A stretch of 64,000 bases of DNA, from assembly GCF_016863315.1 (NCBI RefSeq), contig NZ_BOOQ01000009.1:124001-188000 (forward strand). The letters run 5' to 3'. The notes beneath the pieces are model-generated. The model saw only the letters and a list, made by a program, of their open reading frames with translations, made no database searches and was not told where the DNA came from. How positions within the stretch are numbered: the first letter of the stretch is position 1; each line of letters starts with the position of its first letter. Of this stretch, positions 1 to 8,131 are shown piece after piece. A program made the translations under genes and the position numbers. This DNA is from Planotetraspora silvatica. Its GTDB lineage: Bacteria > Actinomycetota > Actinomycetes > Streptosporangiales > Streptosporangiaceae.

Positions 1-490
1 CGGACAGGCAGATGTACGGCCCGCAGCGCTGCGGGCCGAAGGTCGACTCGATGGGACGGGCCCACTTCTGCTTGCCGGTCTTGGCGTCCCTGGCCACCAC
101 GGTCGCCTTGATCCGGGTGGTCTTGGGGGCGGTGCCCGCGGGATCGACGGCCACGACGACGGCCTGGTCTTTGCCGGTCTCCACCGTGGCCGGGGCCTGC
201 ACGCCCATGCCGGGCAGCCGGCCGGCCATCGTCGCGGGGACGGCCCAGAGCTTCTTGCCCGTGGCCAGGTCGAGGGCGACGGTCTCGAGGGCGCCGTTGG
301 TCCGCATCGAGGTGGCCGCCGCCACGCCTGCCCCCGTGGTGACGCGGCTGACGGCGTTCACCTGGACGTTCGACCAGGACTTCGACGGGCTGTCGGTGGT
401 GTCGCTGCTGGAGCAGGAGGTCAGAGCCCCGCCGGCCAGGAGGGTGGCTGCGGCGAGAGCGAGAGGAGGTTTCACGTGAGGCCGGGTCAT
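1..490 (-). CDS. PQQ-binding-like beta-propeller lipoprotein (3' end outside window)
   Basis: Reading leftward from ATG 490-488, the frame stays open to the window edge (163 codons), so the C-terminus is missing. The N-terminus is a lipoprotein signal: Arg/His/Lys start, hydrophobic Leu/Ala stretch, then a lipobox ending ALTSC (Cys27), followed by a Ser/Asp-rich linker. The rest contains short repeats of the type LDLATGKKLW and DAKTGKQKW, the signature of PQQ-like (YVTN/BamB-type) propeller blades. It is expected to be a membrane-anchored extracellular propeller; its substrate is unknown. The SGNH hydrolase upstream ends 48 bases before it on the same strand. Confidence 0.75.
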   Translation of the reverse strand, partial: MTRPHVKPPLALAAATLLAGGALTSCSSSDTTDSPSKSWSNVQVNAVSRVTTGAGVAAATSMRTNGALETVALDLATGKKLWAVPATMAGRLPGMGVQAPATVETGKDQAVVVAVDPAGTAPKTTRIKATVVARDAKTGKQKWARPIESTFGPQRCGPYICLS

Positions 491-537
491 GTCACTCCTA
501 CAGGGGGTGATGGCCTGGCCGCGCGGGGTAACCGGCT

Positions 538-1515
538 CTAGCCGCTCGTCATCGGCCCAGGTTTCCGGCGAAGCAGCGCCGCCCATCGTCCGTGGGGGCC
601 GACCGCCCGGCCGGCCACATGGGTCGCGGTGACCTCGGTGCCGGGTTCCTCCACGGCCATTGCCGCCAGAAGGTATTGCGATCCTTCGACGCGCACGGGT
701 TCTGGCCCGGGCCACAACCCCAACGCGGCGCATACAGACGGTAGCACTGCGTACGCGGCTTGTGAGTAACCTCGGGCAGATGGATGAAAACGATCTGGTC
801 CGAACATCTCTGCCGGGTTGGTCTCGAATTCGGGCCCGAGGACGTCCGCGAAGGCCACGGTCCTTCCACCGGCCTCGACGACGGCGACCGTCTGGGCGGC
901 GGCGAGCTGCCGCGACCACCGGCGGGTGACCCACCGGAGGGGCTGCGCGATCGGCCGGACGGTTCCCAGGTCGGGGCAGGTGCCCACGACGACCTCCGCA
1001 CCCGCGTCCCGGAGCCGGCGCACGGCCTTCTGCAGGTGCCGTACGGCACGGGCGGGAAGGGTGGCGGTCGTGACGTCGTTGGCCCCGACGAAGACGACGG
1101 CGATCTCGGGCCGGTCTTCAAGCGCCCGGTCCACCTGGACGTCCAGGTCGGCCGACGCCGCTCCCGACAGGCCGAGGACTCTCAGCCGTACCGGCCGCTC
1201 GGCGACGGCGGCCACGCCCCGCGCGATGATGACGGCCGGGGTGTCGGCGGGGTCGGTCAGGCCGAGGCCGACCGACGTCGAGTCCCCGAGGACGGCCACG
1301 CGGATCGGCTCACCGGGGTAGGTGTCGCCGTAGACCCCGTCGGAGTCGGGGCCGTTGAGACCGTGCGGCTGGCCGACGATCCGGCGGGCCACCGCGGCCT
1401 CGGCGATGAGCAGACCGTAGGTGACCGCTCCCAGTGCGGTCAGGCCTCCGCCGCCGAGTGCGGCGGCCGTGGCGATGCGTCGTGCGGTTCGCGCCGCGCC
1501 GGTCGTCCAGATCAC
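538..1515 (-). CDS. SGNH/GDSL-family hydrolase with N-terminal membrane anchor
   Basis: 325 aa. The GTG start at 1515 is chosen because GGGAGG lies just upstream. A hydrophobic segment (about residues 17-40) suggests a signal anchor. Block I is GDST (Ser79 nucleophile), block III GAND (144-147) and block V DRFHP with Asp241 and His244, so the complete SGNH catalytic set is present. Members are esterases or lipases of cell-envelope substrates; this substrate cannot be told. It is divergent from cystathionine beta-synthase across 120 bp, an arrangement I recall from the mycobacterial Rv1075c-cbs neighbourhood. A longer frame on this strand running back to 3033 is only the antisense shadow of cbs. 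Confidence 0.85.
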   Translation of the reverse strand: MIWTTGAARTARRIATAAALGGGGLTALGAVTYGLLIAEAAVARRIVGQPHGLNGPDSDGVYGDTYPGEPIRVAVLGDSTSVGLGLTDPADTPAVIIARGVAAVAERPVRLRVLGLSGAASADLDVQVDRALEDRPEIAVVFVGANDVTTATLPARAVRHLQKAVRRLRDAGAEVVVGTCPDLGTVRPIAQPLRWVTRRWSRQLAAAQTVAVVEAGGRTVAFADVLGPEFETNPAEMFGPDRFHPSARGYSQAAYAVLPSVCAALGLWPGPEPVRVEGSQYLLAAMAVEEPGTEVTATHVAGRAVGPHGRWAALLRRKPGPMTSG

Positions 1516-1635
1516 CCGCCCTCCCCACGTCACGGTACGGTTTGGAATTGAAACTAGCCGAATCCCGGCCACCCCCTCGGGACCCCGGCTCCTGGCAAGC
1601 TGACAAAGCTTCGGTAAACCAAGGCGGTCTTCGCG

Positions 1636-3006
1636 GTGCGGGTACACGACTCGCTGGTCGAGCTTATGGGGAACACCCCTCTCGTCCGGTTGCGCAAGGT
1701 CACGGCTGGAGCGCCTGCACAGGTGCTGGCCAAGGTGGAGTATTTCAACCCGGGCGGTTCGGTGAAGGACCGGATCGCCGTACGGATGATCGAGGCCGCA
1801 GAGCGGAGCGGCGCCCTCAGGCCCGGCGGGACGATCGTGGAGCCCACCTCGGGCAACACCGGCGTCGGGCTGGCCATCGTGGCCCAGGAGAAGGGATACC
1901 GCTGCCTGTTCGTCTGCCCGGACAAGGTGGCGCAGGACAAGATCGCCGTGCTCAGGGCGTACGGCGCGGAGGTCGTGGTGTGCCCGACCGCCGTCTCTCC
2001 CGACCACCCGGACTCCTACTACTCGGTGTCCGACCGGCTGGCGCGTGAGACGCCGAACGCGTGGAAGCCCGACCAGTACTCCAACCCGGAGAACCCGGCG
2101 AGTCACTATCACTCGACCGGTCCGGAGATCTGGGAGCAGACCGAGGGCAGGATCACCCACTTCGTCGCGGGAGTGGGCACCGGCGGGACGATCAGCGGGA
2201 CCGGCAAGTACCTCAAGGAGGTCTCCGGCGGCCGCGTGAAGATCATCGGAGCCGACCCCGAGGGCTCGGTGTACTCCGGCGGCAGCGGTCGTCCGTACCT
2301 GGTCGAGGGCGTCGGCGAGGACATCTGGCCGATCACCTACGACACCACGATCTGCGACGAGGTCATCGCGATCTCCGACAAGGACTCGTTCAACATGACC
2401 CGGCGCCTGGCCCGGGAGGAGGCCCTGCTCGTCGGCGGGTCGTGCGGCATGGCCGTCGTGGCGGCCGTCCAGGTGGCCCACGCGGCGGGACCGGACGACG
2501 TGGTCGTCGTGCTGCTGCCCGACGGCGGCCGCGGCTATCTTTCGAAGATCTTCAATGACGAGTGGATGGCCGACTACGGGTTCCTCACGACGTCGAGCGA
2601 CGAGGGCCTGGTGGCCGACGTCCTGAGCCGCAAGACGCCGGGCCTCCCGGAATTCGTGCACGTCCACCCGCACGAGACGGTCGGCACGGCGATCTCCATC
2701 ATGCGTGAGTACAGCGTGTCGCAGCTCCCGGTCATGAAGGAGGAGCCGCCGGTCATGGCGGCCGAAGTGGTGGGCTCGATCGTTGAGCGCGACCTCCTGG
2801 AGGGCCTGTACCGGGGCAAGATGCGCTCCGACGACCCGATCGAGGGCCACATGTCGGCGGCCCTGCCCATGATCGGCTCGGGCGAGCCGGTGGCCCGGGC
2901 GGTCGAGGCCCTGGAGAAGGCCGACGCCGCGGTGGTCCTCGGCGACGGCAAGCCCGTGGGCCTGCTCACCCGGCAGGACCTGCTGGCCTTCCTGGCCGGG
3001 CGGTAG
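1636..3006 (+). CDS. cbs: Cystathionine beta-synthase
   Basis: 456 aa. It condenses homocysteine and serine to cystathionine in reverse transsulfuration. The N-terminal fold-type II PLP domain has the Schiff-base lysine in GGSVKDR (Lys44), the PLP contact loop PTSGNTG (70-76) and a phosphate loop GTGGT (181-185). Residues about 330-456 form a tandem CBS (Bateman) pair, which distinguishes it from plain cysteine synthases. GTG 1636 fits the normal family N-terminus (SLVELMGNTPLVRL). The cystathionine gamma-synthase/lyase gene follows 25 bases later, making a transsulfuration pair. The heme-binding N-terminal extension of the animal enzyme is absent. Confidence 0.95.
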   Translation: MRVHDSLVELMGNTPLVRLRKVTAGAPAQVLAKVEYFNPGGSVKDRIAVRMIEAAERSGALRPGGTIVEPTSGNTGVGLAIVAQEKGYRCLFVCPDKVAQDKIAVLRAYGAEVVVCPTAVSPDHPDSYYSVSDRLARETPNAWKPDQYSNPENPASHYHSTGPEIWEQTEGRITHFVAGVGTGGTISGTGKYLKEVSGGRVKIIGADPEGSVYSGGSGRPYLVEGVGEDIWPITYDTTICDEVIAISDKDSFNMTRRLAREEALLVGGSCGMAVVAAVQVAHAAGPDDVVVVLLPDGGRGYLSKIFNDEWMADYGFLTTSSDEGLVADVLSRKTPGLPEFVHVHPHETVGTAISIMREYSVSQLPVMKEEPPVMAAEVVGSIVERDLLEGLYRGKMRSDDPIEGHMSAALPMIGSGEPVARAVEALEKADAAVVLGDGKPVGLLTRQDLLAFLAGR

Positions 3007-3031
3007 CCCGGCAGCGGCTACGCTCGACGGC

Positions 3032-4171
3032 ATGAACGAAGGCTTCGAGACTCTGGCCGTCCACGCAGGCCAGGAGGCTGACCCATATACGGGTGCGGTC
3101 GTGCCGCCGATCTATGCCGTGTCGACCTACAAGCAGGACGGCGTCGGCGGGTTGCGGGCCGGCTACGAGTACAGCCGGTCCGCGAACCCGACCAGGTCCG
3201 CCCTCGAGGAGGCGCTCGCCGCCGTCGAGGGGGGCGCACGCGGTCTGGCGTTCGCCTCGGGCCTGGCCGCCGAGGACACGCTGATCCGGACGGTCTGCGA
3301 ACCCGGTGATCACGTGCTGATTCCCGACGACGCCTACGGCGGCACCTACCGGCTCTTCTCCAAGGTCCTTTCGAGGTGGGGGCTGAGCTTCGACCCGGTG
3401 CCGCTGGGGGACCTGGACGCCGTCCGCGCCGCCGTACGGCCGGAGACCAAGGCGATCTGGGTGGAGACGCCCACCAACCCGCTGCTCGGCATCGCCGACA
3501 TCGCGGCGCTCGCGCAGATCGCCCATGAGTCGGGCGCGGTGCTGCTGGTGGACAACACCTTCGCCTCGCCGTACCTGCAGCAGCCGCTGGCGCTCGGTGC
3601 GGACGTGGTGGTCCATTCGACCACCAAGTACGTCGGGGGCCACTCGGACGTCGTCGGCGGCGCTCTGATCGCCCGTTCGGCGGAGGTGGGGGAGCGGCTC
3701 GCCTTCCACCAGAACGCGATCGGAGGGGTGGCCGGGCCCTTCGACGCGTGGCTGACCCTCCGGGGGCTCAAGACGCTCGGCGTCCGGATGGACCGGCACT
3801 GCGACAACGCCGAGCGCGTGGTCGACCTGCTGCTGTCACACCGCAAGGTGACCGAGGTGCTCTACCCCGGACTGCCCGGGCACCCGGGACACGAGATCGC
3901 GGCCAAGCAGATGCGGCGCTTCGGCGGGATGGTCTCCTTCCGGGTCGCGGCCGGCGAGGAGGAGGCCGTCGCGATCTGCGGCCGCACCCGCCTGTTCACC
4001 CTCGGCGAGTCGCTCGGCGGGGTCGAGTCACTGATCGAGCACCCGGGCAGGATGACGCACGCCTCGGCGGCCGGGTCTCCGCTCGAGGTCCCCGGCGATC
4101 TGGTCCGCCTGTCGGTCGGCATCGAGACCGTCGACGACCTCCTGTCCGACCTGACGGAGGCGCTTTCCTGA
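3032..4171 (+). CDS. metB: Cystathionine gamma-synthase / gamma-lyase family PLP enzyme
   Basis: 379 aa, the usual length for the Cys/Met-metabolism PLP family. PLP lysine is Lys199 in HSTTKYVGGHSD; the tyrosine/arginine phosphate-binding motif YEYSRSANPTR lies at 46-55. The family includes gamma-synthase (transsulfuration) and gamma-lyase (reverse); with cbs directly upstream the lyase direction is equally plausible and sequence alone does not settle it. No Shine-Dalgarno is visible; TACGCT (3019-3024) lies exactly 7 bases before the ATG, so the transcript may start at the start codon, giving metB its own leaderless promoter inside the short gap after cbs. Confidence 0.92.
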   Translation: MNEGFETLAVHAGQEADPYTGAVVPPIYAVSTYKQDGVGGLRAGYEYSRSANPTRSALEEALAAVEGGARGLAFASGLAAEDTLIRTVCEPGDHVLIPDDAYGGTYRLFSKVLSRWGLSFDPVPLGDLDAVRAAVRPETKAIWVETPTNPLLGIADIAALAQIAHESGAVLLVDNTFASPYLQQPLALGADVVVHSTTKYVGGHSDVVGGALIARSAEVGERLAFHQNAIGGVAGPFDAWLTLRGLKTLGVRMDRHCDNAERVVDLLLSHRKVTEVLYPGLPGHPGHEIAAKQMRRFGGMVSFRVAAGEEEAVAICGRTRLFTLGESLGGVESLIEHPGRMTHASAAGSPLEVPGDLVRLSVGIETVDDLLSDLTEALS

Positions 4172-4195
4172 CGAGTCCGGTGATCCGGCCCGCGA

Positions 4196-5410
4196 TCAGC
4201 ACGCCACCGCCGCCTCGGCGTCGGCGGGTTTCGCGGGCCGGGCCAGCCACCTCTCGCTGAGCAGGGCCGCGAGCGCCACGGAGGTCAGGAGGGCGCCGGT
4301 GAGCGCAACACTGCGCGTTCCCAGCCCGTCGATCAGCACTCCTCCGAGCAGCGAGCCCGCGGCGATGCCGACGTTGAAGGCCGAACTGGTGCCCGCGGAG
4401 GCGATGTCGGTGCTGCCCGGAGCCACCTGCAGGGTGCGGTTCTGGATGGCGGTGGCCAGAGCGCTGAACGACAGGCCGGTCAGGCACAGCGCCACGATGG
4501 CGGGGGCCTGCGCGGTGCCCAGGGCGTACAGGCCGAGCAGGGCGCCGGTGATCACCACGAGCGGCACGATCAGCGCGGCCCGAGGGCGTCGATCGAGGTG
4601 TGCGCCGACCGCGATCGTGCCGACGACCCCGGCGACGCCGGAGGCCAGCAGCAGCGACCCGAGCGCCTGCGGGGCGAAACCGCTGACCTCCTCCAGGTAG
4701 GGCGTGATGTAGGTGTAGGCGGTCAGGAATCCGGTGACGCCGATCACCGTGGCGGTGAGCAGCAGCGCGTACCTCCGGGCGTCGGGAGCCGAGCCGCGCG
4801 TCGGCTCGACGCCTGCGGCGCTGACGGCGGGCAGCAGCGCGATCAGTGCGACGCAGGTGACGAGGGCCAGGACGGCCATCACGACGAACGAGACCCGCCA
4901 GCCCGCCTGCTGGCCGAGCCAGGTCCCGGCGGGCACGCCGAAGACGGGGGCGATCGAGTTGCCGATCGCGAGGCGGGCGACCACGCGTCCCTGCTCCTTC
5001 GGAGGGAACAGCCCGATCGCCGTGGTGGCGACGACCGACCAGAAGAGCGCCTGCGTCAGCGCGGTCAGCAGCCGGGCGGTCAGCAGGACCGGATAGCTCG
5101 GCGCGGCGGCGGTCAACAGCGAGCCGATGGTGAGCACGCCGAGGGTCACGGCGAGAAGCGTCCGCCGGGGCACCCTCAGCGCGAGCCTGGCGAGCGGGAC
5201 CGAGGCCAGCACGACCACGGTGGCATAACCCGTGACGATCAGGCCCATCTCCGACGGGGTCCGGTGGAGGTCGGCCGCCATCACCGTGAGCAGGCCGATC
5301 GGGAGAAGCTCGACGGTGATGTAGATGAAAGTGGCCATGCCCAGGGCCACCAGCGCCCAGGTCGCCCGGGTCCCGGTCGTCGGCGCGCGGTCCGAGGCCA
5401 CGGTCGCCAC
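4196..5410 (-). CDS. MFS transporter, DHA1/AraJ-like drug or sugar efflux type
   Basis: 404 aa with about 12 hydrophobic segments spread through the whole protein and the MFS loop 2-3 pattern (LALRVPRRTLL, near residue 75). The N-terminal segment FIYITVELLPIGLLTVMA matches the AraJ/chloramphenicol-resistance branch of the family. It starts at GTG 5410 after AGAAAG. It is convergent with metB (24-base gap) and lies downstream of the small DUF2269-like gene on the same strand. Substrate unknown; proton-driven export is the family role. Confidence 0.85.
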   Translation of the reverse strand: MATVASDRAPTTGTRATWALVALGMATFIYITVELLPIGLLTVMAADLHRTPSEMGLIVTGYATVVVLASVPLARLALRVPRRTLLAVTLGVLTIGSLLTAAAPSYPVLLTARLLTALTQALFWSVVATTAIGLFPPKEQGRVVARLAIGNSIAPVFGVPAGTWLGQQAGWRVSFVVMAVLALVTCVALIALLPAVSAAGVEPTRGSAPDARRYALLLTATVIGVTGFLTAYTYITPYLEEVSGFAPQALGSLLLASGVAGVVGTIAVGAHLDRRPRAALIVPLVVITGALLGLYALGTAQAPAIVALCLTGLSFSALATAIQNRTLQVAPGSTDIASAGTSSAFNVGIAAGSLLGGVLIDGLGTRSVALTGALLTSVALAALLSERWLARPAKPADAEAAVAC

Positions 5411-5449
5411 CTTTCTGTTCAGCGGCGGCGGGTTCGCCGGGGCCGGCCG

Positions 5450-5881
5450 TCAGGGGTTGAAGAACACCATCAGGAAGAGGATCACCAGCCAGATCAGGGC
5501 GGTGAGGCCGGAGAGGGCGGCGATCCGCCCGGTCTGCACCTTGGCGTCGTCGACCGGGCTCTCCGTGAGCAGCGCCTGCATGGCCGACCGCTGGTCGCGA
5601 TCGATGATCACCAGCAGGACCGCCGCCACGATGAACAACGTCATGGCGACCGACAGGTACGGCTTGGCCAGGGCGCTCCTCCCCAGGGCCAGTCCGAAGA
5701 AGAACACACCGAGCGTCAGGACTCCGAAGAGCCGGGTGGACCGGTTGAGGTACTTCAGGACGTTGACGTCGCGGGCCCGGATGTAGCGGGGCGTCACGCT
5801 CGTCACCGCCGTCAGCGGTCCGATAGCGAAGATGGCGAAGCCTATGTGCAGCCACAGGAGCAGCTTGTCGAGAAACGACAT
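5450..5881 (-). CDS. DUF2269-like integral membrane protein
   Basis: 143 aa from ATG 5881, with four hydrophobic segments: about 8-28 (LHIGFAIFAIGPLTAV), 50-68, 75-93 and 118-140. The short N-terminus before the first helix fits the ATG; an upstream in-frame GTG at 5950 would add 23 residues that look non-coding and run through the 3' part of the neighbouring small gene. It resembles four-helix membrane proteins annotated as DUF2269. Function unknown. It precedes the MFS gene by 39 bases, so the two may be co-transcribed. Confidence 0.75.
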   Translation of the reverse strand: MSFLDKLLLWLHIGFAIFAIGPLTAVTSVTPRYIRARDVNVLKYLNRSTRLFGVLTLGVFFFGLALGRSALAKPYLSVAMTLFIVAAVLLVIIDRDQRSAMQALLTESPVDDAKVQTGRIAALSGLTALIWLVILFLMVFFNP

Positions 5882-5936
5882 GTCGCTGAGGCTATCGCCT
5901 GGTTGATCGAAGTGGGAGGACGAAGACGCGACGACG

Positions 5937-6029
5937 TCACTTGCGGCCACGGGGACGACCGTGGACGCACATCTCGTACATCACACCCGTGACGACCATC
6001 AGGACGACCAGGCCGACGGCGGCGAACAT
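5937..6029 (-). CDS. Small single-pass membrane protein, 30 aa
   Basis: ATG 6029-6027 is preceded at ideal distance by a strong Shine-Dalgarno, GGAGGGAG. The product starts MFAAVGLVVLMVV, one transmembrane helix, followed by a Cys/His turn and a basic tail RPRGRK ending at TGA 5939-5937. The strong ribosome-binding site, the helix plus positive C-terminal anchor and the free-standing position make it a credible small protein although it is below usual annotation length. Function unknown. The DUF2269-like gene begins 55 bases downstream. Confidence 0.6.
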   Translation of the reverse strand: MFAAVGLVVLMVVTGVMYEMCVHGRPRGRK

Positions 6030-6095
6030 CTGGGCTCTCCCTCCACGAGGCGTGGAACGGTCAGCACCGAAAGTGGGAAGTCCTGAATATCGTCC

Positions 6096-6116
6096 GCCGA
6101 TCGCAGCCCGATCGGC
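6096..6116 (-). terminator. Hairpin after the VWA gene
   Basis: GCCGATCG (6096-6103) pairs perfectly with CGATCGGC (6109-6116) around a 5-base loop, 15 bases past the VWA-protein stop codon. There is no U-tract, as is common in high-GC actinomycetes. It separates the AAA/VWA pair from the 30-aa gene. Confidence 0.5.
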
Positions 6117-6130
6117 AATCGATTATCGCG

Positions 6131-8080
6131 TCAGCGTGACCGCCTCACCTTGAGGAAGTCGCTGACCACGTATTCGCCGAGCCGGTCGGCGCTGGCAGAG
6201 AACACGCGCCCCCCGTTGCGCCGGGCGACCTCGTTGACGAAGTCCTTCAGCCGCTCGTCGGCGGCGAGCATGAACACGTTGAGGGTCGCCCGCCGCCTGG
6301 TCATCTTGTCGACCTCGGCCAGGGTCAGCTCCAGCGTCTCCGCCGAGGGCGGCCACTCGAAACGCGGGACGCCGCTGCGCATCAGATGGGCGGTCGGCTC
6401 GCCGTCGGTGACCACCAGGACCACAGGTTCGAAGTCCGGGTGGCGGTCGAGGTGGCGGCCGGCGATCAGCAGTGCGTGGTGCAGGTTGGTGCCCTGCACC
6501 ATGTCCCACTCCAGCCCGGCCAGTTCGTCGGCCTGGAGCACCCGCGCGTAGTTCGAGAACCCGATGATCTGGACGGCGTCCTGCGGGAACTTCGAGGCCA
6601 CCAGGGCCTGCAGGGCCAGCGCCGTCTGCTTGGCCGCCGCCCACGTGCCCCGCAGGGCCATGGAGTACGACAGGTCGACCAGCAGGCACACGGCGGCGGC
6701 GGACCGCCGTTCGGTCTCCGCCACCTCGAAGTCGTCGACGGTGAGCGAGACCCGGCGGGAGTGTGAGGTGCCGCGGCGCACGCCGTTGACCACGGTGCGC
6801 ACGACGTCGATGGGCTGCTCGTCCCCGAACCGCCAGGGACGGCTGGATCCGGTGAGCTCGCCCGCCTTGCCGGCGTCCCGCTGGTCGTGGTCGCCCCGGC
6901 GGCCCGAGTCGAGGGACGAGAAGACCCGCCGCAGCGCCGTCTCGCCGAGCCGGCGGACCGCCTTGGGAGTGAGCTCCAGCTTGCCGCGATGGCGTCGCAG
7001 GTAGCCCTGCTCCTCCAGTTCGCGTTCCACCTGGCGGAGGGCATCGAGGTCGTCGACGGCGGAGCGGCCGAGGGCCCGCCTGATCGCGTCCTCGTCGATG
7101 TCGTCGAGCCGCGCGCCCGGATAGTCCTGCCGCAGGGCGGTCTCGAGGTCGCTCAGGTCGGCCAGGTCCTGCAGAGCGGTCACGGCGTCGCCCATGCCCG
7201 TGGGCTCGTCCCCTGAGACCCGCTCAGGCGTGTTCCAGGCGAGGTCGGGGCGGCGGGAGTACAGGGCGTTGCCCAGCCGCCGCATCTGCTCCGACAGCCC
7301 CGCCTGTTCCAGGGTCTGGTCGATCAGCCCGGCGAGTTCCTCACGCTGCTGAGGCGTCAGCGAGGCGAGCAGCCGCTGCGTGGCCGCCGCCCGGCGGGCC
7401 AGGATGTCGACGAGCTCTTCCAGATTCCGCGGATTCTCGGGAAACATATCCCGATATTTCTGCATGAACTGGTCGAAATCTTCTTGGGTGTGCTCGCCGC
7501 GCGCGTCGCGGTCCAGCATGTCGTTGAGATCCGACATCATCTGCCGGACCCGCTCCATCGCGGCGGGGTCGGGATTGGCCAGAGCGTCCCGCATGCCGCG
7601 GAACTGGCTGTCGAGCACCTCCCGGCGCAGCAGGTCGCGCAACTCCTCGAACGTCTGGCGGGCGGCCTGGGACCGCCAGTCGTACGAACCGAGCTCCTGG
7701 ATCGCCCGCGAGGTGTCGGAGGGCAGCGCGTCGAGGGCCGCCTCCCGGAAGCGCGCGTCGTCCGACGGGTCGGGGAACAGCTCGGCCCGCTCCTGGCCGA
7801 TGGCCTTGTCGAGCAGGGCGCGGGCGCGCTCGAGCGTGCCGTCGAGCCGCGTGTTCTCCCTCAGCTCGCGGCGGCGCTGCCGTACCTGGCGGAGCAGGTC
7901 GTCGAGCCCCCGCCGGTCGGACGGGCCCGGAAGGCCGCGCTTGAGCAGGTCGCGCAGGGCGTCGAGAGGCGTCGAACCCGAAAGGATCGCGTCGCCCATC
8001 TCGTCGAGCGCCCCGCGGACGTCGTACGGCGGAGCCAGTGGATCGGGCCCGTCGTGATACTCCCCGTACCGGTATGCCAC
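6131..8080 (-). CDS. VWA-domain protein, partner of MoxR-type AAA ATPase
   Basis: 649 aa. The first 450 residues are charged, largely helical and rich in Arg/Glu/Asp. The C-terminal 190 residues form a von Willebrand A domain with a complete MIDAS: DLSYS (Asp469, Ser471, Ser473), Thr531 in QGTNLHHA and Asp559 in VTDGEPT. In this family the VWA protein works with an AAA ATPase, as in magnesium-chelatase-like or MoxR chaperone pairs, and that ATPase is encoded 51 bases upstream. The start is GTG 8080, with TAGCGT 6 bases before it, so a leaderless transcript independent of the ATPase gene is possible. Confidence 0.85.
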   Translation of the reverse strand: MAYRYGEYHDGPDPLAPPYDVRGALDEMGDAILSGSTPLDALRDLLKRGLPGPSDRRGLDDLLRQVRQRRRELRENTRLDGTLERARALLDKAIGQERAELFPDPSDDARFREAALDALPSDTSRAIQELGSYDWRSQAARQTFEELRDLLRREVLDSQFRGMRDALANPDPAAMERVRQMMSDLNDMLDRDARGEHTQEDFDQFMQKYRDMFPENPRNLEELVDILARRAAATQRLLASLTPQQREELAGLIDQTLEQAGLSEQMRRLGNALYSRRPDLAWNTPERVSGDEPTGMGDAVTALQDLADLSDLETALRQDYPGARLDDIDEDAIRRALGRSAVDDLDALRQVERELEEQGYLRRHRGKLELTPKAVRRLGETALRRVFSSLDSGRRGDHDQRDAGKAGELTGSSRPWRFGDEQPIDVVRTVVNGVRRGTSHSRRVSLTVDDFEVAETERRSAAAVCLLVDLSYSMALRGTWAAAKQTALALQALVASKFPQDAVQIIGFSNYARVLQADELAGLEWDMVQGTNLHHALLIAGRHLDRHPDFEPVVLVVTDGEPTAHLMRSGVPRFEWPPSAETLELTLAEVDKMTRRRATLNVFMLAADERLKDFVNEVARRNGGRVFSASADRLGEYVVSDFLKVRRSR

Positions 8081-8131
8081 GGGATTACGCTAACCCGGCC
8101 GGGGCCTGTGCGCGCGTGCGCGGGCCGTCCG

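Noticed and set aside
538-3033. An 831-codon open frame on the minus strand covering cbs and the SGNH gene
   Set aside because: Its first 500 codons are the antisense of cbs, with Arg/His/Gly-rich shadow composition; only the part from GTG 1515 has conserved motifs and a ribosome site.
3996-5855. A 619-codon minus-strand frame over the MFS gene
   Set aside because: It is in another frame of the real MFS gene, with Arg/Ala/Pro-rich non-protein-like sequence.
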